Source: Tetraselmis striata
Taxonomy: Eukaryota > Chlorophyta > Chlorodendrophyceae > Chlorodendrales > Chlorodendraceae
Assembly (NCBI GenBank): GCA_006384855.1
Contig: VCJN01003152.1
Location: 1-64,000 of the forward strand
Length of the DNA stretch: 64,000 bases
Direction of reading: 5' to 3'
Made by a program: the position numbers and the translations under genes. The notes under the pieces are model-generated. The model searched no databases. It was not told where the DNA came from and worked only from the letters and a program-made list of their open reading frames with translations. Within the stretch, counting starts at the first letter, position 1. Each line of letters begins with the position of its first letter. Shown piece after piece: positions 45,972 to 58,331 of this stretch.

Positions 45972-48232
45972 ATGTTGGCAGCCCTAGACGAGCTAGAGGA
46001 AAACTACATGATCGAGGTGATCATGGAGGAGCCGCTTGAGGGCTTAGACGCTGACGACCATGAGGGCGAGGAGCACGATCACGTGTACCCGCGCTTTGAC
46101 AGCAGAAGCGACTCAAAGGACAACAGAGACGACGAGGGCGAGTACTCTTTCTCCCCGTTGCCGACGCGGAACCCCACGCGAGACACTGTGTACGGACCTG
46201 CGTGCTGGTCAGGCGACGCCATGAGCGACGATGAGATGGAGCCACGGAAGGGTAATAAGGGCCCCGGTGGGAGGCTGTGGGCGGGCCACGGGAAGGCCAT
46301 CGCAGAGCACACATTCGAGACGTGGTAGAACTGCACGATGGAGAAGGAGCGGCAACATGCCATCCATCGATCATGGACGACCTTTCATTAAGACGATCCA
46401 CGAAGTCCATGCGTGTCGCGCATGGTCCACTAGCGTCCACTAGTGGTTGCTGCTCGGCCGCATTGCATCCCGCTGGTGCACTTGGAGTCATTGCAGACGA
46501 CGCTTGTCGGCAGAGGCATCAAGGCGGAGGACACGAGGATGGTGCGGAGGTTGGAGGGCGCAAAGCGACTGGCGTACTACCGGCAACTTTTGTTGGACGG
46601 CATGTGGGATGAGCTCGTCAACTTCTCACTTTCCAGCCGGCCCTTAACACCGGGCGAAGTACTGCCTATGTACTAAATCCGGGCGAGCCGGCGCGGCTCT
46701 ACTGGTGATGATAGTGTACTACTGTGAAACGGTGGACCGCCCGACGACCGGCCGACCCACCACCAAACAGGCCCCACAGGAGGCCATCACTACAGCCACC
46801 ATGGAGATCAACAGACCCGAGGAGCAACAGAAGGCCGCGGTCGGCGCCCCTCTCGATGCGCTGCGCGGCGGCAAGACCCAACTTCCCAAGATCCGATCCG
46901 CCATCACTGCGGAACAAATCGAAGGCACCCGACTTCCACCGGCCGACCGCCCCAAGCTACCTAACGGCCAACGCCCTCCGCGGCGTGAAGAGCAGGCTCC
47001 GCAGGAGACTACCACAACAGCCAACATAAACATCAACAGACCCGAGGAACACCATGCGGCCGAGGTCGGCGTCACCATCGACGCGCCGCGCAGCGGCAGA
47101 GCCGTACCCCCAAGAACCCAGCAACCATTGCCGCGAAGAACTTCACATACATCCACCTCCCACCAGCTGTCCGCAGCTCCCTCCGCGTTTCGAGCCGCCA
47201 GTCCCGCCAGCCCCCAATCGATCTTCCCCTTGATACCGACTGTGCCACGTAAGTCGCCCTGCTATTCGGCAATCCGGCGACCCGCAACCGTGCGACCCAA
47301 CCTCCCAAGATCCGATCCGCCATCCGTGCGGAACAAATCGCAGGCACCCGACTTCCACCGGCTGCCCGCCCCAGGCTAACTGACGGCCAGCGCCCTCCGC
47401 GGCGTGAAGAGCAGGCTCCGCAGGAGACTACCACAACAGCCAACAAGAACATCAACAGACCCGAGGAACACCAGGCGGCCGAGCATAGGTCGGCGCCACC
47501 ATCGACGCGCCGCGCAGCGGCAGAGCCGAACCCCCCAAGAACCCCAAGATCGCGACTGCTCACCATCCGGCGCCGCATACAGCCGACCAGTCGGCGATGC
47601 ACCACGGCCAGCTCCCCCAAGAGCTCCAGCCACCACCAATTATCCAGCTACAAGTCGCCCACGACCCGGCCTCGGCAGCCCCTCAAGCCACGGAGATGGA
47701 CAGCGACGAGCGACTCGCCACCGGCAGTCGAGCAGCCGGCGACAAGCGTCGATCCAGCCCCGCACCCCGAGCCGGCTCCACCGGCCACAGCCCAAGCCCC
47801 CACCGTGACAAGAGAGGCCTCGGAGGCCACCAACCCCTCAAGCATACCCCCACATCCAGCACACCAGCCCAGGCGTCCCGCATGGCCCAGCTCGCGGCAG
47901 AGGCTCATCGCCCCCGCCGCCCCCGCGCCGGACGGCCCCCTTGCAGCCCCAGGTGGATCGTATGCGGATGCTCCGCAAGCACGGCACCCGACCCAAGCTG
48001 GAAGCACGCCCGAGACTATCAGCGCCGCCACCCAAGAACTACGGACGTTTCTAGCCGGTATGCCCGAAATGCATTTTTCGAATTTACCGCACTATTCCCC
48101 ACAAATATTACACAGTGTATCGCCCGACCCGCGGGCTTGGTACCGGTACAGGCACGAGACGAAGTCATCATGCCATAAAACGCAGTATACTGTGCCAAAA
48201 AGAAAATATATGTATTTGAGAATGGAGGGCAT
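45972..48232 (+). pseudogene. Decayed retroelement polyprotein, N-terminal part
   Basis: A plus-strand series of open pieces. An acidic region (45972-46328, LEENYMIEVIMEEPLEGLDA) is followed by KAEDTRMVRRLEGAKRLAYY and GMWDELVNFSLSSRPLTPGE (46520-46676). Then comes a Pro/Thr-rich stretch (46705-47379) with internal repeats, and another Pro/Ala-rich piece ending in GMPEMHFSNLPHYSPQIL (near 48060). Frames change several times. Composition and position upstream of zinc-knuckle and protease-like remnants suggest a gag region, but no domain proves it. Confidence 0.35.
46877..47560 (+). repeat. Direct duplication inside the decayed gag region
   Basis: A segment of roughly 250 bp starting at 46877 (acccaacttcccaagatccg) recurs about 420 bp later from 47296 (acccaacctcccaagatccg). 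It includes the shared block gcaggctccgcaggagacta. The second copy has small indels that shift its frame. Confidence 0.8.
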
Positions 48233-48624
48233 TGTAGCCCCCCCCCCCCCCCTCCCACCCCCCCCCCCCCCGCCCCAAGCTAGCCGGCTCAGCGGTACAT
48301 AAATACTGAGCACCATATAGCTATTCCGGTTGGCTCCCCTGCCCCATCACACCTCAGTAGCAGCAGGCGGGACGCCTCTGGCTGCCTTAGCGTGCCTGCT
48401 GAGCTCTGGATGGGATGGGTCTGACTTAGGTAGGGACAGCGGGGGGGCGCTGTTGTCTTAGCTATAGCCCACTGGAAGGAGGAGGGGCTAGGACACATTG
48501 GAGGATGGCCGGTAGCTTGAGCTGTGATAACACTTCGTGTTCCCCACTGTGGCGGTTAGAGATAGCATGCCCTAAGAACAACTCAGTCTGAGCGAGTGGA
48601 TGCAGCAGACTATACCTTGTAACA

Positions 48625-48792
48625 AATATCAATATCAATATCAATATCAATATCAATATCAATATCAATATCAATATCAATATCAATATCAATATCAATA
48701 TCAATATCAATATCAATATCAATATCAATATCAATATCAATTTCAATTTCAATTTCAATTTCAATTTCAATTTCAATTTCAATTTCAATTTG
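48625..48792. repeat. Compound hexamer repeat (AATATC)n(AATTTC)n
   Basis: About nineteen AATATC units followed by about eight AATTTC units. Because six is a multiple of three, one plus frame reads an alternating Gln-Tyr then Gln-Phe polymer and is open through the array. Confidence 0.95.
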
Positions 48793-48841
48793 AGCTCGTC
48801 AACATCATCACCAAGCAATCGAGTTACACTCATATCGGTAC

Positions 48842-49795
48842 ATGAAGTGCTATCGCTCGCCGGGCGAAACCGTGCGTGACTTCCGCAACCGGCTGCGAAC
48901 GCACACCGCGGTTAAGGACCTTGTCACGGAGGAGACGACGCGCGTCGTGGAGACATCGCGTGTCAACGTTGAGTTCATCCAGAGAGCATGGGGCAAGACA
49001 CGGTTCAGCAGCCGCATCGAGGATGCGGAGCATGAGCAGGTGGACTACACACTTGACATGTGAACTTTACTTGGGAGATGTCTGAGTGGCTCGACAAGCA
49101 AGCGCGTGGAAGGACGCACATACGTGCTCACTCGTGCGTTTTCAGCGGGGGCCGTGGACGCTGCGGTGGCTTCGATCGCGAGGAGCGCGGTGGCCGCGGA
49201 GATGGTCGCGGCAGGGGCGGCAACTACAGTCGGCGCGGAGATGGAGGAGGTGATCGTGGGGGCGGGCGCACGGAGAGGAGCTCTTACGCCCGTGACTGAG
49301 ATTACGGTGTGCGAGGCGGCCACGTCAACGAGGGAGGCTGCTATGGTTGTGGGTCGAAAGACCACTACAAGAGCTACTGTCCTCACTTTAACAAGACGTG
49401 TTGTGAGTGATGTGGCAAGAGGGGCGACATTGCCAAGCGCTGTTGGAAGGCCGACGATGATCTCCGTCCGGAGACGGCCATGGCAGCGACCAATCTCCGG
49501 GAGCATATTAGAGTGCGCGAGGAGCCCAAGAAGCCGGATTGCAAGTTGAGCATGGTGTGCGGCAAGGATGCAGACCACACAACTGAGGAGTGCGGGAAGC
49601 TGCGCAAGTTCGTGGCGAACATGCAGGCGACAGACGGCAACGAAGCCAAGACCCCGCAGTGGAACGGCTATGCTCAAGTCGGCGGCGGCGAGGAGGGCAA
49701 GGGTGGGGCTGGCAGCCCCGCTACAAGGAGCACGGAGGCTCAGCGCCATGCCGTCAACACGGTGCGCATGGAGGGCGGAGAGCGTGAGGCCAGAT
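48842..49795 (+). pseudogene. Gag/zinc-knuckle remnant
   Basis: 48842-49063 reads MKCYRSPGETVRDFRNRLRT, a spacing similar to the retroviral-type Gag core, and ends at TGA. Downstream in another frame lies a CX2CX4HX4C knuckle (CYGCGSKDHYKSYC, about 49339-49380). Immediately after is a second, damaged knuckle in which a TGA interrupts the first CxxC and Asp replaces His (TCCE-stop-CGKRGDIAKRC). The frame then continues KPDCKLSMVCGKDADHTTEE and KLRKFVANMQATDGNEAKTP to TAA at about 49797. This is an inactive copy. Confidence 0.55.
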
Positions 49796-50559
49796 AACGG
49801 AGGCTGCCTCGCGGCTTCACCACCCCATCGATGGAGATGGCGCAACAAATGCACAGCCGCACGGATGAGCTGGCGGTGAAGCTCACCAGCTCATCACAGT
49901 GAGAGTAGCATTGCGGTACATGTGTCATTGGCCAACGGCGGTGGACAGCCACGCATGCTGCTGATGGATATCGCCAAGCGGATGGTCAAGCACGAGCCCG
50001 TGGAGGATGGCTTGATGCAGCATGTTGTCATGCTTGCTTTGGAAAGCAAGCGAGTTACCATCAGCTTGATGGAGGCTTACTGGCTCGAGCGCAGCGGCGG
50101 CGGGATGATGGAGATCGTCATGGCGACGACATGAGGCGGCGGTGCATTGAGCACCGAGCCGATCAGCAGCCGCGTCCGGTCAGCCAGGACCCCGCACGAG
50201 GAGTGCGGCTTCGAGGCAGCGCTGGTGACAGTGGAGGAAGTTGGTGACCAACACGGAGGCGGCAAGTCTACCGTGGAGGAGAAGACCGTAGGCGGAGAGG
50301 CTGTGATTGGGCGGTATTTTGCCATTTACCCGCCATGTCAGCTCACAAGAAAACGCGAGGAGGAGGAGGAAATTCGCAACTGCGGAGAGGCGCAGCGCAA
50401 AGCCAACGCGGTGGCTGAGGAGGCATCAATGTGTCGTCGCCGCAACGGCAAGTGGGAGCCATTCCGACAATCGACGCAGTGCTACTGAGGTAGACATCAG
50501 GGAGCAAGCACTGCGGCTGCCTAGATGGTCTGAGACCCGGCGCTGCCTAGAGAAGCATG

Positions 50560-50960
50560 CGGAAATCGCCAACGAGGGCATTTTTTGCCCTTCAGCCCAC
50601 TGGATCTAAGGCGAAGAAACAGCCGGAGACTGCTCGGCTCGACTCTATTACGTGCGAGTTGCACGCCAACAACACCAGAATGCAGTGCGAGACCATTTTG
50701 GACGGTGGCAGCAGTGAATGAGTCAGCGATGGAGCCAAGCGCGGCGGAGGCAGTTGTGAAGGGCGCTGGCACATACTTCCCGCGGTAACCGGCGCGATAT
50801 TGCGAAAACTTCCCGAATTTAAGATCCGGTATGCGGTTCGTGCGTTGCCATACATGGTACAGTGTGCACCTACGGCAACGCGATGCGCACATCGCGCGGC
50901 CCATTGCCCATGCTCTAGCCTCTAGCAACCTCCGATTGTCAACCACCGCGACACCGCGAC
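50560..50960 (+). pseudogene. Retropepsin-like protease remnant
   Basis: In one plus frame, KAKKQPETARLDSITCELHA leads to MQCETILDGGSSE followed by TGA. ILDGGS resembles the D-T/S-G active-site loop of retroviral-type aspartic proteases, here with Gly at the second position. After the stop, KLPEFKIRYAVRALPYMVQC could be later strands. The position 1.2 kb after the zinc knuckles is as expected in a gag-pro order. No integrase or reverse transcriptase was recognised further on. Confidence 0.35.
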
Positions 50961-53900
50961 CGCCCATAGCGCCAGAATTACCTCTTTATGCGGCGAGGAT
51001 GGGCGGGTCGCGACCGCTACGACTACCGCGTAGGCGGCGTGCTGCGCGATCTCCGTGGCGACCCCGCAGCAACCGATCTTAGCGCCGCCCCAACAACCGT
51101 AAACTTCGCACCGATTGCATAGTCTCGGTCGGGCGAGTTTGGGAAAATGTACATTGTTTAGACTGTTTATCCCGGTTTGGAATGTCCTCACATAATGTGG
51201 GGCAGTATGTGTGCTGCACATATGACACAATGACCATACACTACTATAGCTTAATTCCGTAAAGCTGGTAATTAAATGTAATCGCTCAAAGTTTTGTTTC
51301 CCAGCAATGCCGCGTAGCGCCCCAGCGGCGTTGCTCTGCGCACCCACCGCCCACAGCCCAAAACGTAGCCCCTTTGCGGTTTTGATCAGCACCGGCTGTG
51401 AGGTTTCCACCATCTGAATCGACGACAGTTCCAAACCACCCATGCTAGCAATCTGCTTGGTACGTGAGACTGCCGGCAAGGGAGGTGACACAATTGGGAC
51501 AGTCATAGGGGTAAGGCTTATCATACTGTTGCACCATGCTAAAACTCCATAACTTCTGCGTGCTGGCACTCGCTACTTTACTGGCTATGGACAACTAGTC
51601 GGTGTAGAACGTGGGGGCGGGGGGGGGGGGGGGGGTATATCGGGCAAGGCAACAGGAGGCGTCACAAGATCGCCTCGTTTGTACTTCATCACATATGATC
51701 GCCGGTGCTAGACTATGTATTGAACCCACCAAACTCTTTTGAAGCTTGTGTGCTCTTGGAGGGGCAGCCAAGCCTTGGAACACGCGCAGCTCGCTGTCCT
51801 TCGAGGGAGCCATTTTGTGCGCCAAACACTTCCGGGCAGCCGTTAGCGGCCTTTTCATGAATGTTCGCCAACACGTTCCCAGGTAGATCATCCCACGGGC
51901 AATGTAGCACCTCGCCGGGTATGGGCGCGAGGGCTGCCGTTTCCCCCACCGGCTCGTCGGATTCGGGTCCGGGGACTGTCCGCTTCGCCACGGGCTGTGG
52001 CTTCACGTCCGGGGTTGAATCCATCGCGCGAAATTGGGCAGTACTTGTGTTGTGACCTGCCCCACGGTCGGCAGCCCCAACGTAGTCAGTCGCTTGTCTC
52101 ACTGTTTGGGCGTGTGCAGACGCGTACCGTCGAATTACAAGCTCCTTACGCGGCCCATTCCCCGTTAAGGGGTAGCTACGGACCAATTACGACCATGAAG
52201 CACGTTTGTCAAATGAGGACACATGTATCCTCATTTACACGCAAAACTATACGTGGTCGCCACACGGGGTATGGCTCAAGACTTAGCAGAATTACGCGGA
52301 TATTATTACGCTATGGATAGGCAGCAAGCCGGAGTCCGCTATGTAATAGCGGAGCGCGAGTCGTCCATGCGCGGCGCCGGACTTAGTTTGTTTTTTAAAG
52401 GTGTTGCGCCTACCAAACGCACACTCGCTCGCACACCCGCGAGACTGTACCGTAGTTGCTCGTCCCCCATCACCCTCCATCATGGCCAAGGACGCCAAGC
52501 TACTTCAATCCACCCCCTAGGCAAAACTGTGCGGCTTGAAGGCATGTCCATACCACTCGGTGGTTTGTGCAGGAAGGACCGCATCCATGGGGACGTGCTG
52601 CATGCATGCACTATTCCTTGGGCATGCGACTAGCTGCGATATCCGCGTTCACCCAGCGCAATCCTAGCGCAGGCCCGCGACGCTTTCGGCTATGCTGTCG
52701 GGGACATACTAGACAAATGCGTTGAGCGGAAGCAGTACGACGAAGCCGGGAAGGACAATATGCGTGCTGCAGGTTTCGAGTGTGCGATGATGATGTCATC
52801 TCGCTGTATTTTACCTCGTCCGTACCCGACGCATTGTCTGCCCAGATCTTGAACCCAACACCCGAGGCGCCCCCCCCCCCCCCTTCCCGCGAGATCTGAC
52901 ATGGGCACTGGCATTAGGAACGCCTCCATCGACGGTCCATGCCATATTCCCACGAGCGGGAGGCTCAAGTATCAGCTGACTAAAGTTACAGTGAGTCGGC
53001 GGGTGGCAGACATGAATGCGTAGAGGATTTGAAGTCTCAAGATTTGACCGGCCCGTGCTGCGTCATTGCTATTGTTATTGCAGCTGAGGACAAGGCGCCG
53101 CTGTCGGCTGCTCTTACGATTGTTGGCCGCGTGACACTCAGACGGGGATTCCTTACCCTTTGAAGAAGACGCCGAGGTTTCCCATCGCCGCGCCCTTGTA
53201 CACCGAGCGGATATTCTACGCTACCTTCAACTTCCGTGCCGGCTACACAGGTGACAACCACTGCTGCGCCAAGGAGACCGCCATCGCCGCGTTCCGAGAG
53301 TACACCCCCTCCCCCTTTCAACCCCACTGCGACCATCCTTGTGGGTTGTGCTGACGCTGCACCTTGTAGTGCTCTCCAGGAAGCAGGGAAACGCGAGGAA
53401 CTACCTCGCTCAACACTACTTCCGAGATGTGGGCAAGGACGCCCAACAAGGTAGAAAGAAGAGACCATTGCCGAGCGAGGACCGACCCGCGAAGGCCCGA
53501 AAATTTGCAGAGGCATGGCAGCGTAGCGAGCTCGGGAGTTACTACCAAGCCGGCTTTGTGCCCCCCCCCCCCCCTTTCAAACGAGGTGTTCAAGGGCATG
53601 GAGGAGGTCTGCGAGGTGACGCCGCACTCGGAAGCGTAGGTGAGTCGCGTTTGTTTCGCACTTTTTCAAATACACATCCACCGCCGCCACCCGCAATAAA
53701 CACGCATACCGACTTTCGGAGTTGCTCTCAATGTCAGATCCCCGCCCAGCCCCTACATTTGGCTGTAAGCCGATCGTATCGAGTGTTGAGCGCTCGTCGG
53801 CTACGGCATGTCCGGCCGCAGTGACCAGGGTCGTGGCGCTGCCGCTGCCGGGCACCGCAGCGTCGCCATAACTCCACGGCTTGGTGGACGTGCGTGTTGA

Positions 53901-54330
53901 AGCAGCATGACAAGAAGGCGGGCGGCATCATCAATATGCACAACACCAACGCGGTCAAAACCCGGCCGCCACGCAAGCCTTCCCCGGCGACAACGTCGAT
54001 GAGGGCAGTAGCCCGGCGCCCACGGCCAAGAAGGCCAAGCATCCCGCCAAGCCGGCGGCTGGAGTGCCGGCCCGGGGCCGGGGCTGTGCTGGGGCCACGG
54101 CAGGCGGTGGGCCGTTCGGGTCGCGGGCCGGCCGCCAGGCCGCCGTGGCAGCAATAGCCGCTGCCGCCACTCGCGAGCAGCAGGCCCGCCGCCGTGGCAC
54201 GACCGCCGGTGGGGGTCATCCCGGCCGAAACTGGATGGAAGTATTTACTTATTCCGCCCGCCCACTGCCTCTTCTCGCTGCCCATTGCCGCGCGCTATCG
54301 CGCTATTATCGCGCAGCGATAATAGCATCA
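50961..54330. other. Mixed repeat-derived stretch, unassigned ORFs
   Basis: Contains a minus-strand 157-codon frame (52186-51713, MDSTPDVKPQPVAKRTVPGP and ALAPIPGEVLHCPWDDLPGN), another at 51569-51290 (IASMGGLELSSIQMVETSQP), and plus-strand pieces at 52240-52640 and 53160-53570 (YLAQHYFRDVGKDAQQGRKK). Composition is coding-like but broken, with poly(C)/(G) runs at 51617, 52869 and 53561. These may be remnants of one or more transposons. No family is recognised. Confidence 0.35.
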
Positions 54331-56280
54331 TGACGCGCTGAGATTGTGGGGCTTCTAGAGCCGGAAGCAAGATAGTCCACCACGGATATAGAGTCTCGAC
54401 GACGTGTGATGTGCGCCTGATGGAGTTTATTACGAGTATGTCATGGAACGACTACATACGAGTCTCATTACACAAGTGAGATTGCGGGGTAAATACAGGG
54501 TATTGAAGGCTAATTACGAGGTGGTCCGGTAGACTCTTGAGCCCGAGTCAAGACAGCGCCCCACACGGGAATGCGAACATGCGACGGCAGATGCCCGAGG
54601 GAGAGGGGAGTTGTTGCCGGCATCATTTGCCGCGCAACAACCATATTCCTACTATGGCACCGAAGGAGGCGGTGCAGTTTGAGACACCCTACACGCAGGG
54701 GGATAGTTACCATACTGTCAAGCACAATGAATGAGGAACGAGGACTGCATCCCCCCCCCCCCCCCCCCCCCCCCCAAATCACACAACACGCGGGAGTGCA
54801 TTGTTACGCGGGTATATGGCAAGATCATTAGATGCCATTCAACCAACGGCATGTGCACCCAATAGCCACTGCGTGCATCGTCTTAAATCGGTAAATGTCA
54901 GCTATTATTTTGGTGCGGAGAAGGATGTGATAAAGTGGTAGAACAGCCGCAAGAGTGCCCCATTTTTAGCAGTGTTAGCGAGTTCGGAGCAGATAAGTAA
55001 CGGTTATTGGCAAGTATAGGTGCGATTTTCTTCCAAATTCGCCAAACATAGTGGTATCATGCGACCACTCCGCGTTTCTTTTTCAGTAAGAATGAGTCTC
55101 CACGCGAGAGGGGACATGAATCTGAGCGCCATCAGTGTAGGAGAAAAAAAACTGGTGCAACTGCAGTTTTGGGAGGTGTGTCACGAGGCACAGCTTTGTG
55201 AAACGGCGTCGGATTGAGGCGTACGAGGTCGCGTTGGAAAGCGCATGGCAAAAGCGCTCTTATGTAAGTATGGGTGGCTTATGTTGCCCGGATTTCTTTC
55301 GCTCAGAATTGCCATTTGGTGATGTTTAAGGGGTCTGCGAGCCAAAAACATGTTTTCAAACTTTGGAGCCCCCGTAACGGACACCTAGAAGCAACCCGTA
55401 ATGCCTCAGACTCAAGCCCGCTGTAGGTCTCAAGTAAACAAACAACTCTTCAGTAAAGCGTTATCCATAATCAACAATATATTTTTGCTGCTCGCAATGC
55501 GCGTAGAAATTTCTGCGATTTCATAGTAATCAGTGCTTTGGCACAATGCCTATCTCTCCTCCCACACCTCCTGGGCTGCGTCGCGGCAGGAGTGCATCGG
55601 AAGAACTTTAATGCGAGTTGTCTAAATGGTGAGGCTTGGGCCATATAGCGCGTCGCGTGTTATGCTACCAATGGACTTGCTGCAATTTTAGGCCCTTTTG
55701 AGCATTGACAAAACTGTAGGGGTTTGGGCGTGCGCACAGCTGCGATGCCACTTCATCACCCAAGTGGCACGACACGCCACCGAATGGCACAGTACTCCCA
55801 CAATTTATTCATTTACTATCATATTATCCGTGCGCAACAGCTTGGGGGCATGCGCAACCCCATTAAGCTGAAAATTTTGTTGGTAATCACATTGTGCAAC
55901 TTTCTGTTAAAAAGCGACATTTTTTCACTGTGAGCGGAAAAAGAGCACTACAGAAAATGATGCATCAGCGCAACGTTTTGGAAGGCGCGCTGCAACCAAG
56001 GTCATGGAGGCTAAGGTCTAAGGGCATCGGTCTAAGTAAATGACTATACGTGGTTTTGGCCATATGCTAGTGCGAAGCGAAGCGCTCACATGCAGATTCG
56101 CGTAAGGCTAAGCTTTTGTGGGAGCGTGTTTAACGGCTTAAGCACACCCCCTCAGCCCCCCCCCCCCCCCCCCCCCCCCTTCCCCCCCTCCTACCAGCTC
56201 TCCTAACGATCTGCTCCTGTGCGCTCTGTCCTTATTGTGGTGACATTACTACGCATAAAACTTGTTGCTTGATACATGGC
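54331..56280. other. AT-rich intergenic DNA
   Basis: About 2 kb with C runs at 54750-54774 and 56158-56179. No frame longer than about 90 codons and no domain. Confidence 0.5.
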
Positions 56281-56383
56281 CACCATGAGCGGCCCCTACT
56301 CATCTTCACCCCTTGCTTCCCCTCCATTGGTAGAGTGAGGTGCATGACATTGGTGTGGTCAACACTTCGTCCTCAGAAATACG

Positions 56384-57282
56384 CTGCCAGGGCAAGGTGC
56401 ACACATGGCACTGCCCTACTGCTACCGCCCCCCCCCCCCCCCCCCCCACCCCCCCAACCGACGCATTTCTCACGACGCATCGTGGCATCGAAACGCTCAG
56501 TGCCTTGGCGTGGTTCAAGCGTGAAGAGCCGCGCTACCTGGTGGCTGTGGGCGACGGCATGCGTCCAATGGTGATGATCTGGCGTGCCACTGCTAATAGG
56601 CAGGCCCTAGAGGCGCTGAAATTTCATTCGAGCTACCCCGCCACAGACGACACCCCAGAACAAATGGCAGATCTCTCTGAAGATCCTGGCCTCTGCGTCA
56701 GCCATCTTATGCGAGAGCATGGCACACGGGGAGGCGACGAGGCGGCCCGCGACCTGTCGCACCTGCACCTGGACTGCGCGGACTTCTCTCCAGTGGTTCG
56801 TTGCCAGTCAATGTGACTAAAAGACAGTGGTCTACCGACCCCATCTCCACGAGTGAACACATATGAGTGGCCAACAGGACAGCATGCGTGGTTATTACTG
56901 ACATTGTTCTCGCGGGTGTATTGGCACCTGTATGTGCACAACTATTTTTGGTCCGTTACATTGGTTTATCACGAGTACAAAATTGCAACAGAAAAATGCA
57001 TTGTTTTGGTATCGATAATGAGCTCTGTATGGCTACCTGGGATGCAACAGTGACTGCCAGCCCTCAGCAAGCTGAATAATGCCTGTGAATATTTGGGTCT
57101 TGTCATGACCCACAGTGCCTGAGAACGTCAATGCTATGTCGACTTCAGAGTTACAACGGGCCGGAGCTGCTGGCGGTTGGTGGCGAGACGGGCGTCTGGC
57201 TGTGGGAGGTGTCAGAATGGGCTTACTGCAGAGAGGGAAAGAGGGCCGCGTGCTGCTACACGTCTCTCACCTGCAACAGGGT

Positions 57283-57313
<31 letters not shown>

Positions 57314-57763
57314 CTCTCCTTTGAGCACCACATTAGAGGTACCTCCCGAGCATACGCATAGACATGGTCGATCTGATAGATGCCAATCGTAATTTCAACA
57401 GAAATCCTGTATGAATGCTGATGCTTTGCACCTCGCGGCATATGCAGGTGCCATGCGTGCTATTGCCTTGCCGACCAGTGACCTTAGCGGCAAGCTGACA
57501 TGGCTGCCACACTGTGTTCGCTACAGATCCAGCAGTGCAAGTGGTCACAGGATGGCACCATGCTCGTGGCAGCAATGTACAACCACCGGGTAGAGATCCT
57601 GTGCACCAGGGACTGGTCCTCGCTACGCACCCTGAACTGCGATCACGTGGCGGTCCAGACGTCGATAGAGGCAAACACTTTTCAATTTCAGATTCACCGA
57701 GATCATCGACAGGCGCAGCGGCCGAGCAAACAGGCGGAGCAATACGCGCATGGCTGCGGCTGA
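56384..57763 (+). CDS. WD40-like multi-exon gene, partial model
   Basis: Plus-strand exons with WD-repeat character. One (about 56460-56790) reads LSALAWFKREEPRYLVAVGD, GMRPMVMIWRATANRQALEA and an acidic C-terminal part (LSHLHLDCADFSP). A second, after a cag acceptor at about 57147, reads SYNGPELLAVGGETGVWLWE. A third, after cag at about 57529, reads IQQCKWSQDGTMLVAAMYNH and VEILCTRDWSSLRTLNCD. GH...WD-type spacing supports beta-propeller blades, but the parent family is not identified; ALADIN and MAPKBP1/WDR62 were considered without a decisive match. Start, some splice sites and stop are uncertain. The last frame ends at 57763, only about 80 bp from the 3' end of the convergent LanC-like gene. 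Confidence 0.4.
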
Positions 57764-57839
57764 CGAGGAAGTGGATCGGCTTCATGTTGTGTGGGGGCCA
57801 GCCTGCAAGAGTCCTGCCTAAGTTTGGGAAGTGGATCGG

Positions 57840-58290
57840 TCACATTTCAAACATGGGAAACTTGGCCGCTCCGCTTGCGCCCTCACTCGCCTCGTACAAT
57901 AAGTCGGACAAGAAGCACGCAGCGCCAGCCCAGCCCTCATATAGGGACTGCGGCCTGTCGGGCACACGGCTCCCACTCCGAAACTCCTCGCAGCCAAGAA
58001 AGGATGGCAAACTGATGGGGCAAAGCACACACACACTGAGTCGGTCACTCCAACTGTGTGTCGGACCAGAGGGGAGCAGCATTGGCAGATGCATGGAGCC
58101 CCGTCGCAGCACTGCACGTCTCCATCTGCAGCAAATGGACCACTAGCCCGCTAACAAGGCGTGTGCAGCGACAAGATGAGTGCCAGTCATACTATCACTG
58201 TATCGCTGTAAGTGTATCAACATAACATCGCCAAGGACAAGCAGAATGAGTATTTAGTCATGCATTGGCACATACAATGGTCGGGTGTAT

Positions 58291-58331
<41 letters not shown>

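Noticed and set aside
48625..48792. CRISPR-like array
   Set aside because: Contiguous hexamers without spacers in eukaryotic DNA.
48462..48833. Minus-strand Leu-Lys / Ile-Leu polymer ORF
   Set aside because: Produced by the AATATC/AATTTC microsatellite; no surrounding coding signal.
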